From: Lactobacillus gasseri ATCC 33323 = JCM 1131
Lineage (GTDB): Bacteria; Bacillota; Bacilli; Lactobacillales; Lactobacillaceae
Direction: 5' to 3'
Assembly: GCF_000014425.1 (NCBI RefSeq)
Contig: NC_008530.1
Coordinates: forward strand, 1 to 64,000
DNA length: 64,000 bases
Part shown: positions 10,151-19,555 of the stretch, one piece after another
How the letters are laid out: each line of letters starts with the position of its first letter
How positions within the stretch are numbered: position 1 is the first letter of the stretch
Notes under the pieces: generated by a model
Told to the model about the DNA's origin: nothing
The model's input: only the letters and a program-made list of their open reading frames with translations
Database searches by the model: none
Program-made: the position numbers and the translations under genes

Positions 10151-10176
10151 AGAGTAGCATATGCTACTCTTTTTAT
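10151..10176 (+). terminator. Terminator of rpsF-ssb-rpsR
   Basis: The perfect palindrome AGAGTAGCAT/ATGCTACTCT is followed by TTTTATTTTA. Confidence 0.92.
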
Positions 10177-10221
10177 TTTATTTTTTGCGGTATTATAAAA
10201 GAAGTAAACGGAGGGATTGTC

Positions 10222-11139
10222 ATGATTATTAAGCAAAAATTAGCCGGAAATATTGATTTTGACTATAAATGGTACGATATTTATAACTGTGATGATCATG
10301 ATATAAGATTATTGAAGGATGACTTTGATTTAACTTCAGAAATTATTTCTTATATCACCGACCTTCACGAGCGTCCCCACTTTGATCATGACTACATTAC
10401 CAATAGTGATTTGTTAGTTTATGATGTGCCAGTTTGGCCAACAGCAGATGCAGACCATTTCACTACTTTACCAATTAAGTTTTTGATGGTTGGACATACT
10501 CTTTTTACAGTTCATTCTCCTGACACAACTTATATGATTGAAGAATTTAGGCAGAAGCCAGATGAACATATTCATAGTGAAAAAGAACTGATTTTTGCAA
10601 TTTTATTTGCAGTTACTAAATATTTTCAAAGAGCCTTGAGTCAGCTGAATAGTCAGAGACTGGTTTTAGATAATCACTTAAGTGAGAGGATTCACAATAA
10701 AGACTTGCAAGAGTTATCACAAGTTGAAAAAAGTTTAGTTTATTTGTCTAGCTCAATTAGGACTAATCTAATGATGCTTGAGAGCTTAAAAAATAAAAAA
10801 TCAGGTCTTCATATGAATGCGTCTGAAGAAGAAATGTGTGATGACATTATTATTGAAGTTCAGCAGTCCTCGCAAATGATCAAAATTTATAGCGAAGTGA
10901 CTGAATAAATATCTAAAACATCCAATAATATTTTGAATAATAACTTGAACAATACGATGCAGTTTTTGACTGTCTGGTCACTTCTTTTAACAATTCCAAC
11001 GATTGTAACAGGATTTTTTGGAATGAATGTGGACTTACCTATTTTTCATAATCCATTTGATTGGGTAATAATTACTGTTGGTTCGATTATCGTAATGGCA
11101 ATTTTACTTTGGTATTTACGTCGACACAATATGCTATAA
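10222..11139 (+). pseudogene. CorA-family divalent-cation transporter, interrupted by an in-frame stop
   Basis: Two stretches in one frame join into a CorA-like protein of about 305 codons. Positions 10222-10905 encode the cytoplasmic funnel (228 residues, ending IKIYSEVTE), then comes TAA at 10906-10908. The same frame continues ISKTSNNILNNNLNNTMQFLTVWSLL and gives both membrane helices with the GMN signature (GFFGMNVDLP). No frameshift is needed, so a single base change in the TAA codon would restore it. The upstream part alone lacks all membrane segments, and the downstream part alone (a TTG start at 10933 is possible) lacks the funnel. SD GGAGGG precedes the ATG. A separate intact CorA-like gene lies at 30847-31773. 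A sequencing error is the alternative. Confidence 0.85.
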
Positions 11140-11176
11140 TGCTTGCTTAGCTTAGATGATGAGCAAGCATTTTTTG
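11139..11176 (+). terminator. Terminator after the CorA pseudogene
   Basis: AATGCTTGCT (11139-11148) pairs with AGCAAGCATT (11162-11171), followed by T residues. It overlaps the old stop codon. Confidence 0.85.
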
Positions 11177-11244
11177 ATGTATAATATAAAATGATGTAGT
11201 ATATGTTTTTTATGATATTAATGCTATAACAGGAAGGAATTTCA

Positions 11245-13263
11245 ATGAAAGGCTTTTTACGCAAATTAGAATTGCCTGAATTTGTTAAAGATACGCGTTT
11301 AACAGCATCATTGATTATTGTCCTAGTCTTATCCTTATTGGGAGCTATTATTGGGATGCTAATTAGTCCGTTATTTGGACTAGCAATGGTGCTACTGTTT
11401 ATCTTGACGGTTATTTTTGCAGTATATGGCATTTATGTTCTAGCTGGTAATACAAACAACTATGCTGCTAATCTTTCATATCGTATCAAGCGCGGTGAAC
11501 AAGAGGCAATGATCAAAATGCCACTTGGAATTATGCTTTACGATAAGGACCGACAGATTCAATGGATTAATCCATATCTACAGATGTATCTGCATGATAA
11601 AGATATTATTGGCTCTTCGATCTCTTCAGTTGATAAAGAATTAGCCAAATACATTGATGATGCTATTAAGTCTAATAGTAAGCAAAATAAAATTATCAAA
11701 TGGGGCGACCGAAAGTTTGAGATGGTCGTCCAGGATGATTTAGGTGTGGTTTATTTACTTGATATTACGCGTTACGCAAATATTGAAGAAAAGTATAAAC
11801 AAGAAAGATTGGCAATTGGCTTAATATTTATTGATAACTATGATGAATTAAGCCAAGCAATGGGCGATCAAAACTTAACAAATATGAGTTCATACGTTCA
11901 AACTACCCTGAGCAAGTATGCAGGTCAATTTAATTCATATCTTAAGCGTATAGATGAAGATCACTTTATTTTGTTAACGCATATGCACGATTTAGCCAAG
12001 ATGGAAGATAATAAGTTTTCTATTTTGGATAAGGTTAGAACTGAATCAAGTAGAAAGAATATGCCGTTGACCCTATCAATTGGGATTGCTTTTGGATCTG
12101 AAAGCTTAAATGAGATTGCTGACCAAGCACAATCTAATCTAGATTTAGCCTTAGGACGTGGGGGCGACCAAGTTGTTGTAAAACAATCAGGTCATGAAGC
12201 CCGCTTTTATGGTGGAAAATCTAATCCAATGGAAAAACGTACGCGAGTAAGAGCTCGAATGGTTTCTCAAGCTTTGGTAGAATTATTTAAAGGCGTTGAT
12301 CACGTCTTTGTTCAAGGACATCGAAATCCAGACTTAGATGCTATCGGTTCAGCGATTGGAATTGTTAAAATTGCTAGAATTCATGGTGTAAAAGCTAGCG
12401 TCGTAGTAGATGTTGACCATGTCAATTATGATGTAGGACGCTTAATCGCTAAAATGCAAGCTGCTGGAATTGATAAGGATGTATTTATTTCACCTAAAGA
12501 TGCTCTTGAAGCAGCAACGGATGAGTCACTTTTAGTTTTAACAGATCATTCTAAGTACAGTATTACTTATGATCCTGAACTTTATAAGCGCTTAAAGAAT
12601 CGTTTAATCATTATTGACCATCACCGTCGGGGGGAAGAATTCCCGGAAAACCCAATGCTCGTATATATTGAACCATATGCGTCCTCAACGTGTGAGCTAG
12701 TAACAGAAATGATTGAATACCAACCGCAAGGTGGCGAGGGAGTCTTAACTGACTTAGAAGCTTCAGCAATGCTAGCTGGTATTACGGTTGATTCAAAAGA
12801 ATTCTCCTTGAGAACAGGGACTAGAACTTTTGATGCTGCAAGTTACTTGCGATCAATTGGAGCAGATACTCAGGTCGTATCTGAGCTTTTGAAGGAAAAT
12901 ATTGATAATTACTTGCAAAGAAGTCATTTAGTTTCTACTATTGACATGATTGAACCAAATATGGCGCTCTTAATGGGAGAAGATAATAAGATCTATGATC
13001 CAATTATTACTGCTCAGGCTGCAGATACTGCTTTATCTCTTGAGCATGTAGATGCCAGTTTTGCATTAACTAGACGCAGTAAAGATGTAATTGGAATTTC
13101 GGCCCGTTCAATGGGAAATGTTAACGTTCAAGTAATTATGGAGAAGCTAGGTGGCGGTGGTCACTTGTCTAATGCAGCAACTCAAATTAAGGGCGTAACA
13201 GTTGAAGAAGCTAAAGATAAGTTGCTTGCTGCAATTAATGAATATCTTAAAGAAAATGAATAG
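11245..13263 (+). CDS. gdpP: c-di-AMP phosphodiesterase GdpP (DHH family)
   Basis: GdpP hydrolyses the second messenger c-di-AMP, which controls potassium, turgor and cell-wall stability. The 672-residue protein has two N-terminal transmembrane helices (about residues 17-72), a PAS-like segment (about 90-170), a degenerate GGDEF domain (about 180-310), then DHH/DHHA1. Catalytic motifs are visible: [30 protein letters not shown] and the DHHA1 [12 protein letters not shown] is AGGAAGG. It is directly upstream of rplI and dnaB, the usual Firmicutes order, and its stop overlaps the rplI SD. Confidence 0.96.
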   Translation: MKGFLRKLELPEFVKDTRLTASLIIVLVLSLLGAIIGMLISPLFGLAMVLLFILTVIFAVYGIYVLAGNTNNYAANLSYRIKRGEQEAMIKMPLGIMLYDKDRQIQWINPYLQMYLHDKDIIGSSISSVDKELAKYIDDAIKSNSKQNKIIKWGDRKFEMVVQDDLGVVYLLDITRYANIEEKYKQERLAIGLIFIDNYDELSQAMGDQNLTNMSSYVQTTLSKYAGQFNSYLKRIDEDHFILLTHMHDLAKMEDNKFSILDKVRTESSRKNMPLTLSIGIAFGSESLNEIADQAQSNLDLALGRGGDQVVVKQSGHEARFYGGKSNPMEKRTRVRARMVSQALVELFKGVDHVFVQGHRNPDLDAIGSAIGIVKIARIHGVKASVVVDVDHVNYDVGRLIAKMQAAGIDKDVFISPKDALEAATDESLLVLTDHSKYSITYDPELYKRLKNRLIIIDHHRRGEEFPENPMLVYIEPYASSTCELVTEMIEYQPQGGEGVLTDLEASAMLAGITVDSKEFSLRTGTRTFDAASYLRSIGADTQVVSELLKENIDNYLQRSHLVSTIDMIEPNMALLMGEDNKIYDPIITAQAADTALSLEHVDASFALTRRSKDVIGISARSMGNVNVQVIMEKLGGGGHLSNAATQIKGVTVEEAKDKLLAAINEYLKENE

Positions 13264-13274
13264 GAGTGAAATTC

Positions 13275-13730
13275 ATGAAGGTTATTTTTATTAAAGACAT
13301 GAAGGGTAAAGGTAAGCGTGGAGAAGTTAAGAACGTACCCGATGGCTACGCTCAGAATTTTTTGATTAAAAATGGTTATGCAAAAGAAGCTACTAGCTCC
13401 AACTTAAATACCTTAAAACGTGTTCAAAAGGCAGAAAAAGATGCTTACGAAGCAGAAAAAGCAGCAGCTGAGGATATTAAGAAAAAACTTGAAGATGACA
13501 AGACTATCGTAAACTTTAAGTCTAAAGCTGGCACTGACTCTCGTTTATTCGGCTCTATTTCAAGTAAGAAGATTGTTGAAGGACTTGAAAAGCAATATGG
13601 TATTAAAGTCGACAAGCGTAAATTGGAGCTTCCAGAGCCAATTAAATCTTTAGGATACACAAATGTACCTGTTAAGCTATTTAAAGGCGTAGAAGCAGTA
13701 ATTCGCGTTCACATTACGGAGCAAGACTAA
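13275..13730 (+). CDS. rplI: 50S ribosomal protein L9
   Basis: L9 is an elongated 50S protein. The ATG at 13275 is chosen because AGGAG (13262-13266) lies eight bases upstream and the product starts with the canonical [19 protein letters not shown]. An earlier in-frame GTG at 13266 would overlap the SD. The 151-residue protein has the N-terminal L9 domain, a long helix around residues 40-75 and the C-terminal domain ([12 protein letters not shown]). It sits between gdpP and dnaB. Confidence 0.97.
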   Translation: MKVIFIKDMKGKGKRGEVKNVPDGYAQNFLIKNGYAKEATSSNLNTLKRVQKAEKDAYEAEKAAAEDIKKKLEDDKTIVNFKSKAGTDSRLFGSISSKKIVEGLEKQYGIKVDKRKLELPEPIKSLGYTNVPVKLFKGVEAVIRVHITEQD

Positions 13731-13732
13731 TA

Positions 13733-15106
13733 ATGGATAATGTTGTTTCTCAACAAATTCCCCATGATAGTGAAGCAGAGAAGGCGGTCCTAGGGGCCGT
13801 CTTTTTAGATCCAGAAGCCATTATTGATGCTTCAGATATATTACAACCTGATGATTTCTATGAGCACGCAAATAGAATTGTTTTTCAGGCGATGCTTAAT
13901 ATTTCTGATCGTGAGGAAGTAATTGACCCAGTAACTCTGCAGGATGAGTTAAAGAAAAATAATCAGGTAGATGATATTGGTGGGATTGCATATGTAACGG
14001 AATTGTCAATGGCAACGCCAACAGCAGCCCACCTTACTTATTACGCTAAGATTGTAAAACGTAAGGCAATTCTCAGAAATCTAATTTCTACTAGTCAAAG
14101 AATTATTCAAAATGCCATTGAGGGTTCTGATGATGTAACTGATATCTTAGATGACGCTGAAAGCCAAATAATGGGCGTCTCACAGGATAATGCTAGTGGT
14201 GGGTTTAAGTCTATTCATGATGTCTTAAACACAACTATGGAGGAGATTAACTCTATTCCTGATGATGGAAATACAGTTACGGGTTTGCCGTCAGGATTTT
14301 CTGAATTAGATAAGATGACTACTGGTTTTCACGATGATGAGTTGATTATCTTAGCTGCTCGTCCTGGTGTTGGTAAAACTGCCTTTGCTTTAAACGTAGC
14401 GCAATTTGTAGGCCTAAAAACTGATAAAACTGTTGCTATGTTTTCACTAGAAATGGGAGCTGAACAGCTAGTTCAAAGAATGCTGGCTTCAGAAGGCTTG
14501 ATTGATTCACAACACCTTAGAACTGGTCAATTAACTGATGAAGAATGGCGCAAATTAGTTGTTGCGGCAGGTTCTTTAGACAATACAAGTATCTATATAG
14601 ATGACACGCCTGGAATTAAGATGAGTGAAATTCGGGCTAAAGCACGTAGATTAGCTAAAGAAAAGGGAAACTTAGGGTTAATTGTAATCGACTACTTGCA
14701 GTTAATTGAAGGACCACGTAGTGAATCGCGTCAGCAAGAAGTTTCTGCAATTTCGCGGCAATTAAAGAAGTTAGCCAAAGAACTACATATTCCAGTTATC
14801 GCTTTATCACAGCTTTCTCGTTCGGTTGAACAACGTCAAGATAAGCGACCGGTCTTATCTGATATTCGTGAATCCGGTTCTATTGAACAGGATGCTGATA
14901 TTGTTGCCTTTCTTTATCGTGATGACTATTACCGCGATGAACGGGATGAAGATGATGAGGGTGAAGTTGAGGCGGAAGAAGATAATGGCGAAGTAGAAGT
15001 AATTATCGAAAAGAACCGTTCTGGTACACGCGGAACAGTTAAATTGATGTTCTCCAAGCCATACAATCGTTTTTCAAATCTTGACTATACTCATAATGAG
15101 GCTTAA
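13733..15106 (+). CDS. dnaB: Replicative DNA helicase DnaB
   Basis: This is the hexameric helicase loaded at oriC (called DnaC in B. subtilis). The 457-residue product has an N-terminal DnaG-binding domain (PHDSEAEKAVLGAVFLDPEA) and a RecA-like core with Walker A ARPGVGKTAFALN, LIVIDYLQLI (Walker B) and the arginine-finger region SGSIEQDADI. There is an acidic insert (DERDEDDEGEVEAEEDNGE) near the C-terminus. It starts two bases after the rplI stop, with SD GGAG inside rplI. Confidence 0.97.
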   Translation: MDNVVSQQIPHDSEAEKAVLGAVFLDPEAIIDASDILQPDDFYEHANRIVFQAMLNISDREEVIDPVTLQDELKKNNQVDDIGGIAYVTELSMATPTAAHLTYYAKIVKRKAILRNLISTSQRIIQNAIEGSDDVTDILDDAESQIMGVSQDNASGGFKSIHDVLNTTMEEINSIPDDGNTVTGLPSGFSELDKMTTGFHDDELIILAARPGVGKTAFALNVAQFVGLKTDKTVAMFSLEMGAEQLVQRMLASEGLIDSQHLRTGQLTDEEWRKLVVAAGSLDNTSIYIDDTPGIKMSEIRAKARRLAKEKGNLGLIVIDYLQLIEGPRSESRQQEVSAISRQLKKLAKELHIPVIALSQLSRSVEQRQDKRPVLSDIRESGSIEQDADIVAFLYRDDYYRDERDEDDEGEVEAEEDNGEVEVIIEKNRSGTRGTVKLMFSKPYNRFSNLDYTHNEA

Positions 15107-15114
15107 AAAATAAT

Positions 15115-15143
15115 TTGTAAGCGTTTCATTAATTAGCTATACT
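15115..15143 (+). promoter_or_regulatory. Promoter overlapped by a cre-like site
   Basis: TTGTAA (-35, 15115-15120), 17 bases, TATACT (-10, 15138-15143). The sequence 15115-15129 matches the cre consensus WTGNAANCGNWNNCW at all but one constrained position and covers the -35. CcpA repression of the downstream sugar kinase is likely (inference). Confidence 0.6.
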
Positions 15144-15200
15144 GGAAGAGTTAAAAGTCTATCTTTTTAAGAAATAATTAAATGAGAAAGTGTAAGTTAA

Positions 15201-16085
15201 ATGGTAGAAGGTAAATATGTAGGTAGTATTGAAGCCGGTGGTACTAAATTTATCTTGGCAGTTCAAGATACAGAAAGCGGCGAAGTTGTAGCAAAGAAGA
15301 GAATCCCAACAACTGATGCAAAAGAAACTTTAGCAAAAAGTGTTGAGTTTTTTAAAGAACATCCAGTATCTGCTTTAGGAATCGGAACTTTTGGTCCAAT
15401 TGATATCAATTCAAATTCAAGAACATTTGGTTACATCTTAGATACGCCTAAGCGTGGCTGGTCTGGAACAAATGTTAAAGGCACTTTTGAAAAAGAATTG
15501 GGTATTCCAGTTGTAATGACTACCGATGTTAATGCATCTTGCTACGGTGAATATATTGCGCGTGGCAGAGATAATTCTAAGACTTACTTTTATGTAACAA
15601 TCGGAACAGGAATTGGTGCTGGTGCAGTTCAAGCCGGGAAGTTTATTGGTCTAAATAATCATCCAGAAATGGGACATATGTTAGTAACTCCTTATCCAGG
15701 CGATAACTATACTGGAAAATGTCCATTCCATGGTAATAAATGTGTTGAAGGGATGGCAGCGGGTCCTTCACTCGAGGGAAGGACCGGCATTCCGGGTGAG
15801 AAATTACCTAGAGACCATAAAGTATTTACTTATGTGTCTTACTATGTAGCACAATTATTGTTTAATGCTTATATGACTATGCGTCCTGATGTAATGGTTG
15901 TTGGTGGATCAGTTTTAAATGATCAGGATCTGGTACAAGTTCGCGGATTCTTTAAAGAGTTCAACAATAACTATGTAGCAACTCCAGATGTTGATGAATT
16001 AATTGTTCGTCCAGCCGTTGCAGATAATGGCTCTGCAACTTTAGGTGATTTTGAATTAGCTAAAGAAGCTTTAAAGAATAAGTAA
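15201..16085 (+). CDS. ROK-family sugar kinase, probably fructokinase
   Basis: Probably phosphorylates fructose with ATP in the cytoplasm. The 294-residue ROK protein begins GSIEAGGTKF (ATP phosphate-binding), has the DVNASCYGE sugar-binding motif, GTGIGAG, and the zinc-binding segment HPEMGH...CPFHGNKCVEGMAAGPSLE. It ends GGSV...NGSATLGDF. The EAGGTKF and GPSLEARTG-like motifs are closest to ScrK/GmuE fructokinases of Firmicutes, but the neighbours give no sucrose or mannan context. It stands alone between a cre-overlapped promoter and a terminator. No strong SD is seen before the ATG. Confidence 0.88.
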   Translation: MVEGKYVGSIEAGGTKFILAVQDTESGEVVAKKRIPTTDAKETLAKSVEFFKEHPVSALGIGTFGPIDINSNSRTFGYILDTPKRGWSGTNVKGTFEKELGIPVVMTTDVNASCYGEYIARGRDNSKTYFYVTIGTGIGAGAVQAGKFIGLNNHPEMGHMLVTPYPGDNYTGKCPFHGNKCVEGMAAGPSLEGRTGIPGEKLPRDHKVFTYVSYYVAQLLFNAYMTMRPDVMVVGGSVLNDQDLVQVRGFFKEFNNNYVATPDVDELIVRPAVADNGSATLGDFELAKEALKNK

Positions 16086-16110
16086 TTCATATTAATGTTT
16101 ATATTTAAAA

Positions 16111-16139
16111 AAGCAACTTCAATTTGAAGTTGCTTTTTG
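16111..16139. terminator. Terminator shared by convergent genes
   Basis: AAGCAACTTCAA (16111-16122) pairs with TTGAAGTTGCTT (16124-16135), flanked by A and T runs, so it can act on both strands. Confidence 0.88.
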
Positions 16140-16153
16140 TTTCACATGAAACA
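16138..16153. other. parS-like palindrome
   Basis: TGTTTCACATGAAACA differs from the ParB-binding consensus TGTTTCACGTGAAACA at one position. It lies between a terminator and the end of the next gene, 16 kb from dnaA. Confidence 0.6.
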
Positions 16154-16158
16154 TATAA

Positions 16159-17301
16159 TTAACTGCCATCGTAGGAATCATCAACAATTGGACCTTTGCT
16201 TGAGTCATTGCCTAGTGGCTTTAAGTGTTCATTATGGCTAAGAAAAGGAAGGTTAATGTACTGACGAGCAGTTGCTGTAATGTCAGAGATAATCTCGTTA
16301 GCAATTAAGCGTGCGTCAGGATCAAGGGCAAGATAGGCATGGCTAAATTGAATTGCACCACGAATTTTATTAGTTGTTAGTTGACTAGCCTCAGTAATTT
16401 TTTGAGATTCTAATGCAGTAAAGAAGGCTAACCAAAAAGCTTCGCGCTTTTCACGTGGAATCTTGGTATTCCAAGAAATAAAGGTACTTCTAATAATTCT
16501 GCTTGCGTTGCTTAAACCTGGTGCCATTACGAAGCTATTTCGCGCTACTTCCCAATGTAAAGGATTATGCTGCTTCATTAAGTGCTTCATTCTACTTTTA
16601 ACTACGATAACACGTTCTGGGTGGTCAAGCATCATTCCAAAAATTGATCCTTCAGGAACATAAGTCATCATTTTTGGAATTACGCGTCGAAATTCAATCT
16701 GGTTATACATTTCTTTCATAAAACCAGGTCCATCGAAACTATAAGCCTTAATGACTCTGTCTTGAAGGCGAGGGGAAGCTGCATAAAGTGCATAAGCGGC
16801 GAAATTTCCACCTTTTGAGTGGCCTACTGTGTAGATTTTCTTATCAGGGTAAGCTTTAGCCATTTTATCTAGATAATCTGCTGCTACACTTTGACCAAAG
16901 ATTTCTGGCTGATAACTCATATCGACGTCTTCGTTCAGTCCTACCATCGATCCGTCAGTTCCACGGTAAGCCACCAGAATAGTTTTTGAATCTAATTCAA
17001 TTGTCATTGCAGTGAATTGGACGGGGGGCTTTTTTTGAGAAAGGTGCGACCAGTCGAGAAAGTGCATATTTTTATAGCGGTCGCTTAAATTTACTAGTTC
17101 TGCCTCTAATTTATCTGAGTGAATTAAGGTTTTCCTTTGTATTAAGCGTTTTGTAGCTGCCTCAAGCGTATGACCTTTAACACTGGAATCAAAAGGAAGG
17201 TAAGCAAAAGCAGCGAAAAGACCTGCATCTAAACTGTTGAATGGTTCCCGATCTAATGTTAGATCACCCCGCCAGCGAACATAATCAAGTACTTTACCCA
17301 A
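16159..17301 (-). CDS. Mbeg1-like alpha/beta-hydrolase (DUF2974 family)
   Basis: A 380-residue protein with the lipase-class-3-like fold. The nucleophile elbow VGHSKGGNFAAYAL lies near residue 161, and a substrate-cleft segment YRGTDGSMVGLNEDVDMSYQ upstream is typical of DUF2974/Mbeg1. No signal peptide or membrane segment is seen, so it is cytoplasmic; its substrate is unknown. The start is TTG at 17301, supported by AAAGGAC seven bases upstream and the conserved beginning VLDYVRWRGDLTLDREPFNSLDAG. It is transcribed against the sugar kinase and shares a terminator with it. Confidence 0.85.
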   Translation of the reverse strand: MGKVLDYVRWRGDLTLDREPFNSLDAGLFAAFAYLPFDSSVKGHTLEAATKRLIQRKTLIHSDKLEAELVNLSDRYKNMHFLDWSHLSQKKPPVQFTAMTIELDSKTILVAYRGTDGSMVGLNEDVDMSYQPEIFGQSVAADYLDKMAKAYPDKKIYTVGHSKGGNFAAYALYAASPRLQDRVIKAYSFDGPGFMKEMYNQIEFRRVIPKMMTYVPEGSIFGMMLDHPERVIVVKSRMKHLMKQHNPLHWEVARNSFVMAPGLSNASRIIRSTFISWNTKIPREKREAFWLAFFTALESQKITEASQLTTNKIRGAIQFSHAYLALDPDARLIANEIISDITATARQYINLPFLSHNEHLKPLGNDSSKGPIVDDSYDGS

Positions 17302-17394
17302 GATAAAAGTCCTTTCGTTAACGGATATAGTACTTTCATTTTAATGCTTTTTTGCTTAAAGATAAAAGAGGACGCTTGATGCTCATTAGAAGCA

Positions 17395-17424
17395 ACAAAA
17401 AAGAAGAGCTAAGTTGCTCTTCTT
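17395..17424 (-). terminator. Terminator of the glycoside-hydrolase-like gene
   Basis: On the minus strand, AAGAAGAGC pairs with GCTCTTCTT (loop of six) and is followed by a T run. Confidence 0.9.
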
Positions 17425-17429
17425 AGTGA

Positions 17430-19448
17430 TTAGAATATTAATTGGATAGTTTCAAGAGGAGATAAAGGAGCCTTAATTGTAGCAACATTATCTGTTACTT
17501 TAATTTTCACTACTTCTTTTTCAACGCTATTATCACGTCTTCGAATTAAAGTGGCTGTATTAGAAGGTAGGGGTTTACTTAAATGCCAGTTGATCTTTTG
17601 GTAACCATCTAAGTTGAAATTGGCTAGCCAGACAATTTTAACGTTTTCTTGAATGTTTAATTTGACGTGAGGCATATTGATTAAATAGTCAATTGGTTCA
17701 ACGCTAGCTAGAATTTGTTGCATTAAACCTTGCTTATAAGATGAAAATTGTGATTCCCAACCGTGTTTTGGATCTTGATCCATTGGTAATACAATTATGT
17801 GATCATCAATAACGGCCATGAAGTTTCCAAGTTTTTGGTCGATCGAATTATAGGCTGAACTCCAAATCTTAACATTACTATCTGCTTGATAGTCTAGCTG
17901 TAGATAGTTGCCAGTATGTTGCAGCATCGTAATACGAGGGTTCTTAACACCTTGAACAGTTGTGCCATCGGCTTGTTCAAATGATTGGTAGCCACTCTTG
18001 CATGGATGCCATTTAGCACTTTGAATATGAAGTAAATTGCCTATCTTTCTGTCTAGTAAAACCTGGATACTTTCACCGTCAAGCAGAACTGTGTTTTTAG
18101 TGATTAGATTAGTGATTTGTTCATTTGAAAGGTTGCGTAATAATTGACCAGCAATTGCAATGGTTTGATTTTCAATTGCAAGGTCATCTTGAACAGGAAG
18201 AATAGTTGTCGCAAAACCGAAACTTGCTAATAAACTAGCCCAATTTTTTTCATGTGGAAGTAGCTCTTCTGGTTCTTTTCCTAAAGTTGTGTGAGCAGTA
18301 TAAGCAGAGTCTTGATCTACTAAAACTTTAATACCACGTAATTTTTGCATGTTAAGGCGATGGTCAGCTAGGGCAGAAGCAAAAGGCTTAATATCAGCTA
18401 ACATTTTGTCATAGCCCCAATCTTCGTTTACACCATTGCCCATCATGTCAAAGATATTAAGCATGATTCCTTTAGCTCCGAGAAGTGCTGTGGTAATAAT
18501 TTGAAAGTCAATAAAGGTATTAGATTTTACTTGCGGTGTCCACATTGAATTTTCTAATTCTGGATAAAGCTCAGCCCGAGGTCCTAAAAAGGCAGCCGTA
18601 GGTCGACTATATTCTTCGAATTTACGACCATAAATTAAAGGAGCAACTTCGTTATAGGACGGTAAGTGTGGACGTGCTACGCGAGGATGTCCAGGACCTG
18701 CTTGGGCGTCAAATAAACTAGCCCAGTCTCTGCCTTCAATAGCATGCCAATCAGGAAATGAAGTCATTTGTCCTAAATCAGTATTAGGACTAACTTTGTG
18801 AACTGCTTGTTCAATTAAGTGCTCGTTTTCGATCATTTCCTTACGTGCTTGATCAAGATAAATTTTTCGCTCAATAGTAGGTTCGCCAGGTTTAAGCATA
18901 TTTTTAACAAATTCTGCACGGCTTTCTGCTTTACCCAATTTTTCTTGATATAGTTTCATATGATAGTCGCAAAAACACATTAACTTCAATGGAGTATGGT
19001 TATAATGCCGAAAATCGTCTTCCATCCATAAACGACGTGGATGAATCGAAGCATATTGAGCATACCTATCAGCTAAATACTTACGCCAAGTTGGATCTGC
19101 TGGACAAGCCATGTCTTTAGCTTGATTGCCATTAATATCGACAAAAGTATTAAAGCCAATTTCAGGATTAACGCTAAATCCGCGATCAGAGTGCATAATA
19201 GTTGTCCATGGATTTAGACTCGTAGTAACATCAAGCTTAGCTAATTGCTTTTGTAGGGGGATAATCGCATCAAGCCAGACTTGTGTTTCTTCCTTGGTTA
19301 GATGACTGTGGTTTAATTCTTCGCCATTAATAATAAAAGCCACGTCATCAATTTTGGCTTTTTGTACAAAATCTAAGAGTTTTCTATCTTTCTCAGGCGT
19401 ATTAGTACGTGGATCGAAAACATAACGTAAAGTATAAATGTAGCTCAT
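17430..19448 (-). CDS. Predicted TIM-barrel glycoside-hydrolase-like protein, family not assigned
   Basis: A 672-residue cytoplasmic protein without signal peptide or membrane segments. I do not recognise the family with certainty. Barrel-like features include the acidic, aromatic RRLWMEDDFRHYNH segment near residue 145, a cysteine pair in LMCFCDYH, the TTALLGAKGIMLNIFDMMGNG strand near residue 325, and a C-terminal beta-rich part (about 560-672). The overall shape, an (alpha/beta)8 part then a trimerisation-like and an all-beta domain, recalls GH42-type enzymes, but no GH42 signature is evident. It is a single-gene unit. A full cre match (19534-19548) lies upstream, and a terminator-like hairpin sits in its leader. 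SD TGAGGAT precedes the ATG. Confidence 0.6.
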   Translation of the reverse strand: MSYIYTLRYVFDPRTNTPEKDRKLLDFVQKAKIDDVAFIINGEELNHSHLTKEETQVWLDAIIPLQKQLAKLDVTTSLNPWTTIMHSDRGFSVNPEIGFNTFVDINGNQAKDMACPADPTWRKYLADRYAQYASIHPRRLWMEDDFRHYNHTPLKLMCFCDYHMKLYQEKLGKAESRAEFVKNMLKPGEPTIERKIYLDQARKEMIENEHLIEQAVHKVSPNTDLGQMTSFPDWHAIEGRDWASLFDAQAGPGHPRVARPHLPSYNEVAPLIYGRKFEEYSRPTAAFLGPRAELYPELENSMWTPQVKSNTFIDFQIITTALLGAKGIMLNIFDMMGNGVNEDWGYDKMLADIKPFASALADHRLNMQKLRGIKVLVDQDSAYTAHTTLGKEPEELLPHEKNWASLLASFGFATTILPVQDDLAIENQTIAIAGQLLRNLSNEQITNLITKNTVLLDGESIQVLLDRKIGNLLHIQSAKWHPCKSGYQSFEQADGTTVQGVKNPRITMLQHTGNYLQLDYQADSNVKIWSSAYNSIDQKLGNFMAVIDDHIIVLPMDQDPKHGWESQFSSYKQGLMQQILASVEPIDYLINMPHVKLNIQENVKIVWLANFNLDGYQKINWHLSKPLPSNTATLIRRRDNSVEKEVVKIKVTDNVATIKAPLSPLETIQLIF

Positions 19449-19482
19449 AATAAATCCTCAATATTCTATTCAATTAATATTC

Positions 19483-19519
19483 AAAAAAAGTGTGTAACTT
19501 AGTATATTAAGTTACACAC
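19483..19519 (-). terminator. Strong terminator-like hairpin downstream of mgtC and in the leader of the next gene
   Basis: A twelve-base-pair perfect stem, GTGTGTAACTTA (19490-19501, + strand) with TAAGTTACACAC (19508-19519), is followed on the minus strand by seven T. It lies only 34 bases before the ATG of the next minus-strand gene. Confidence 0.88.
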
Positions 19520-19533
19520 ATATCTTAGCATAT

Positions 19534-19548
19534 TTTGAAAACGGTTTC
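19534..19548. promoter_or_regulatory. cre site (full consensus match)
   Basis: TTGAAAACGGTTTCT matches WTGNAANCGNWNNCW at every constrained position. It lies between the mgtC stop and the hairpin, near a possible extended -10 (TGCTAAGAT, minus strand), and probably controls the glycoside-hydrolase-like gene. Confidence 0.7.
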
Positions 19549-19555
19549 TATAATT

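Noticed and set aside
10933-11139. Independent 68-residue membrane protein
   Set aside because: Same frame as the preceding CorA funnel and completes its membrane part; better explained as one broken gene.
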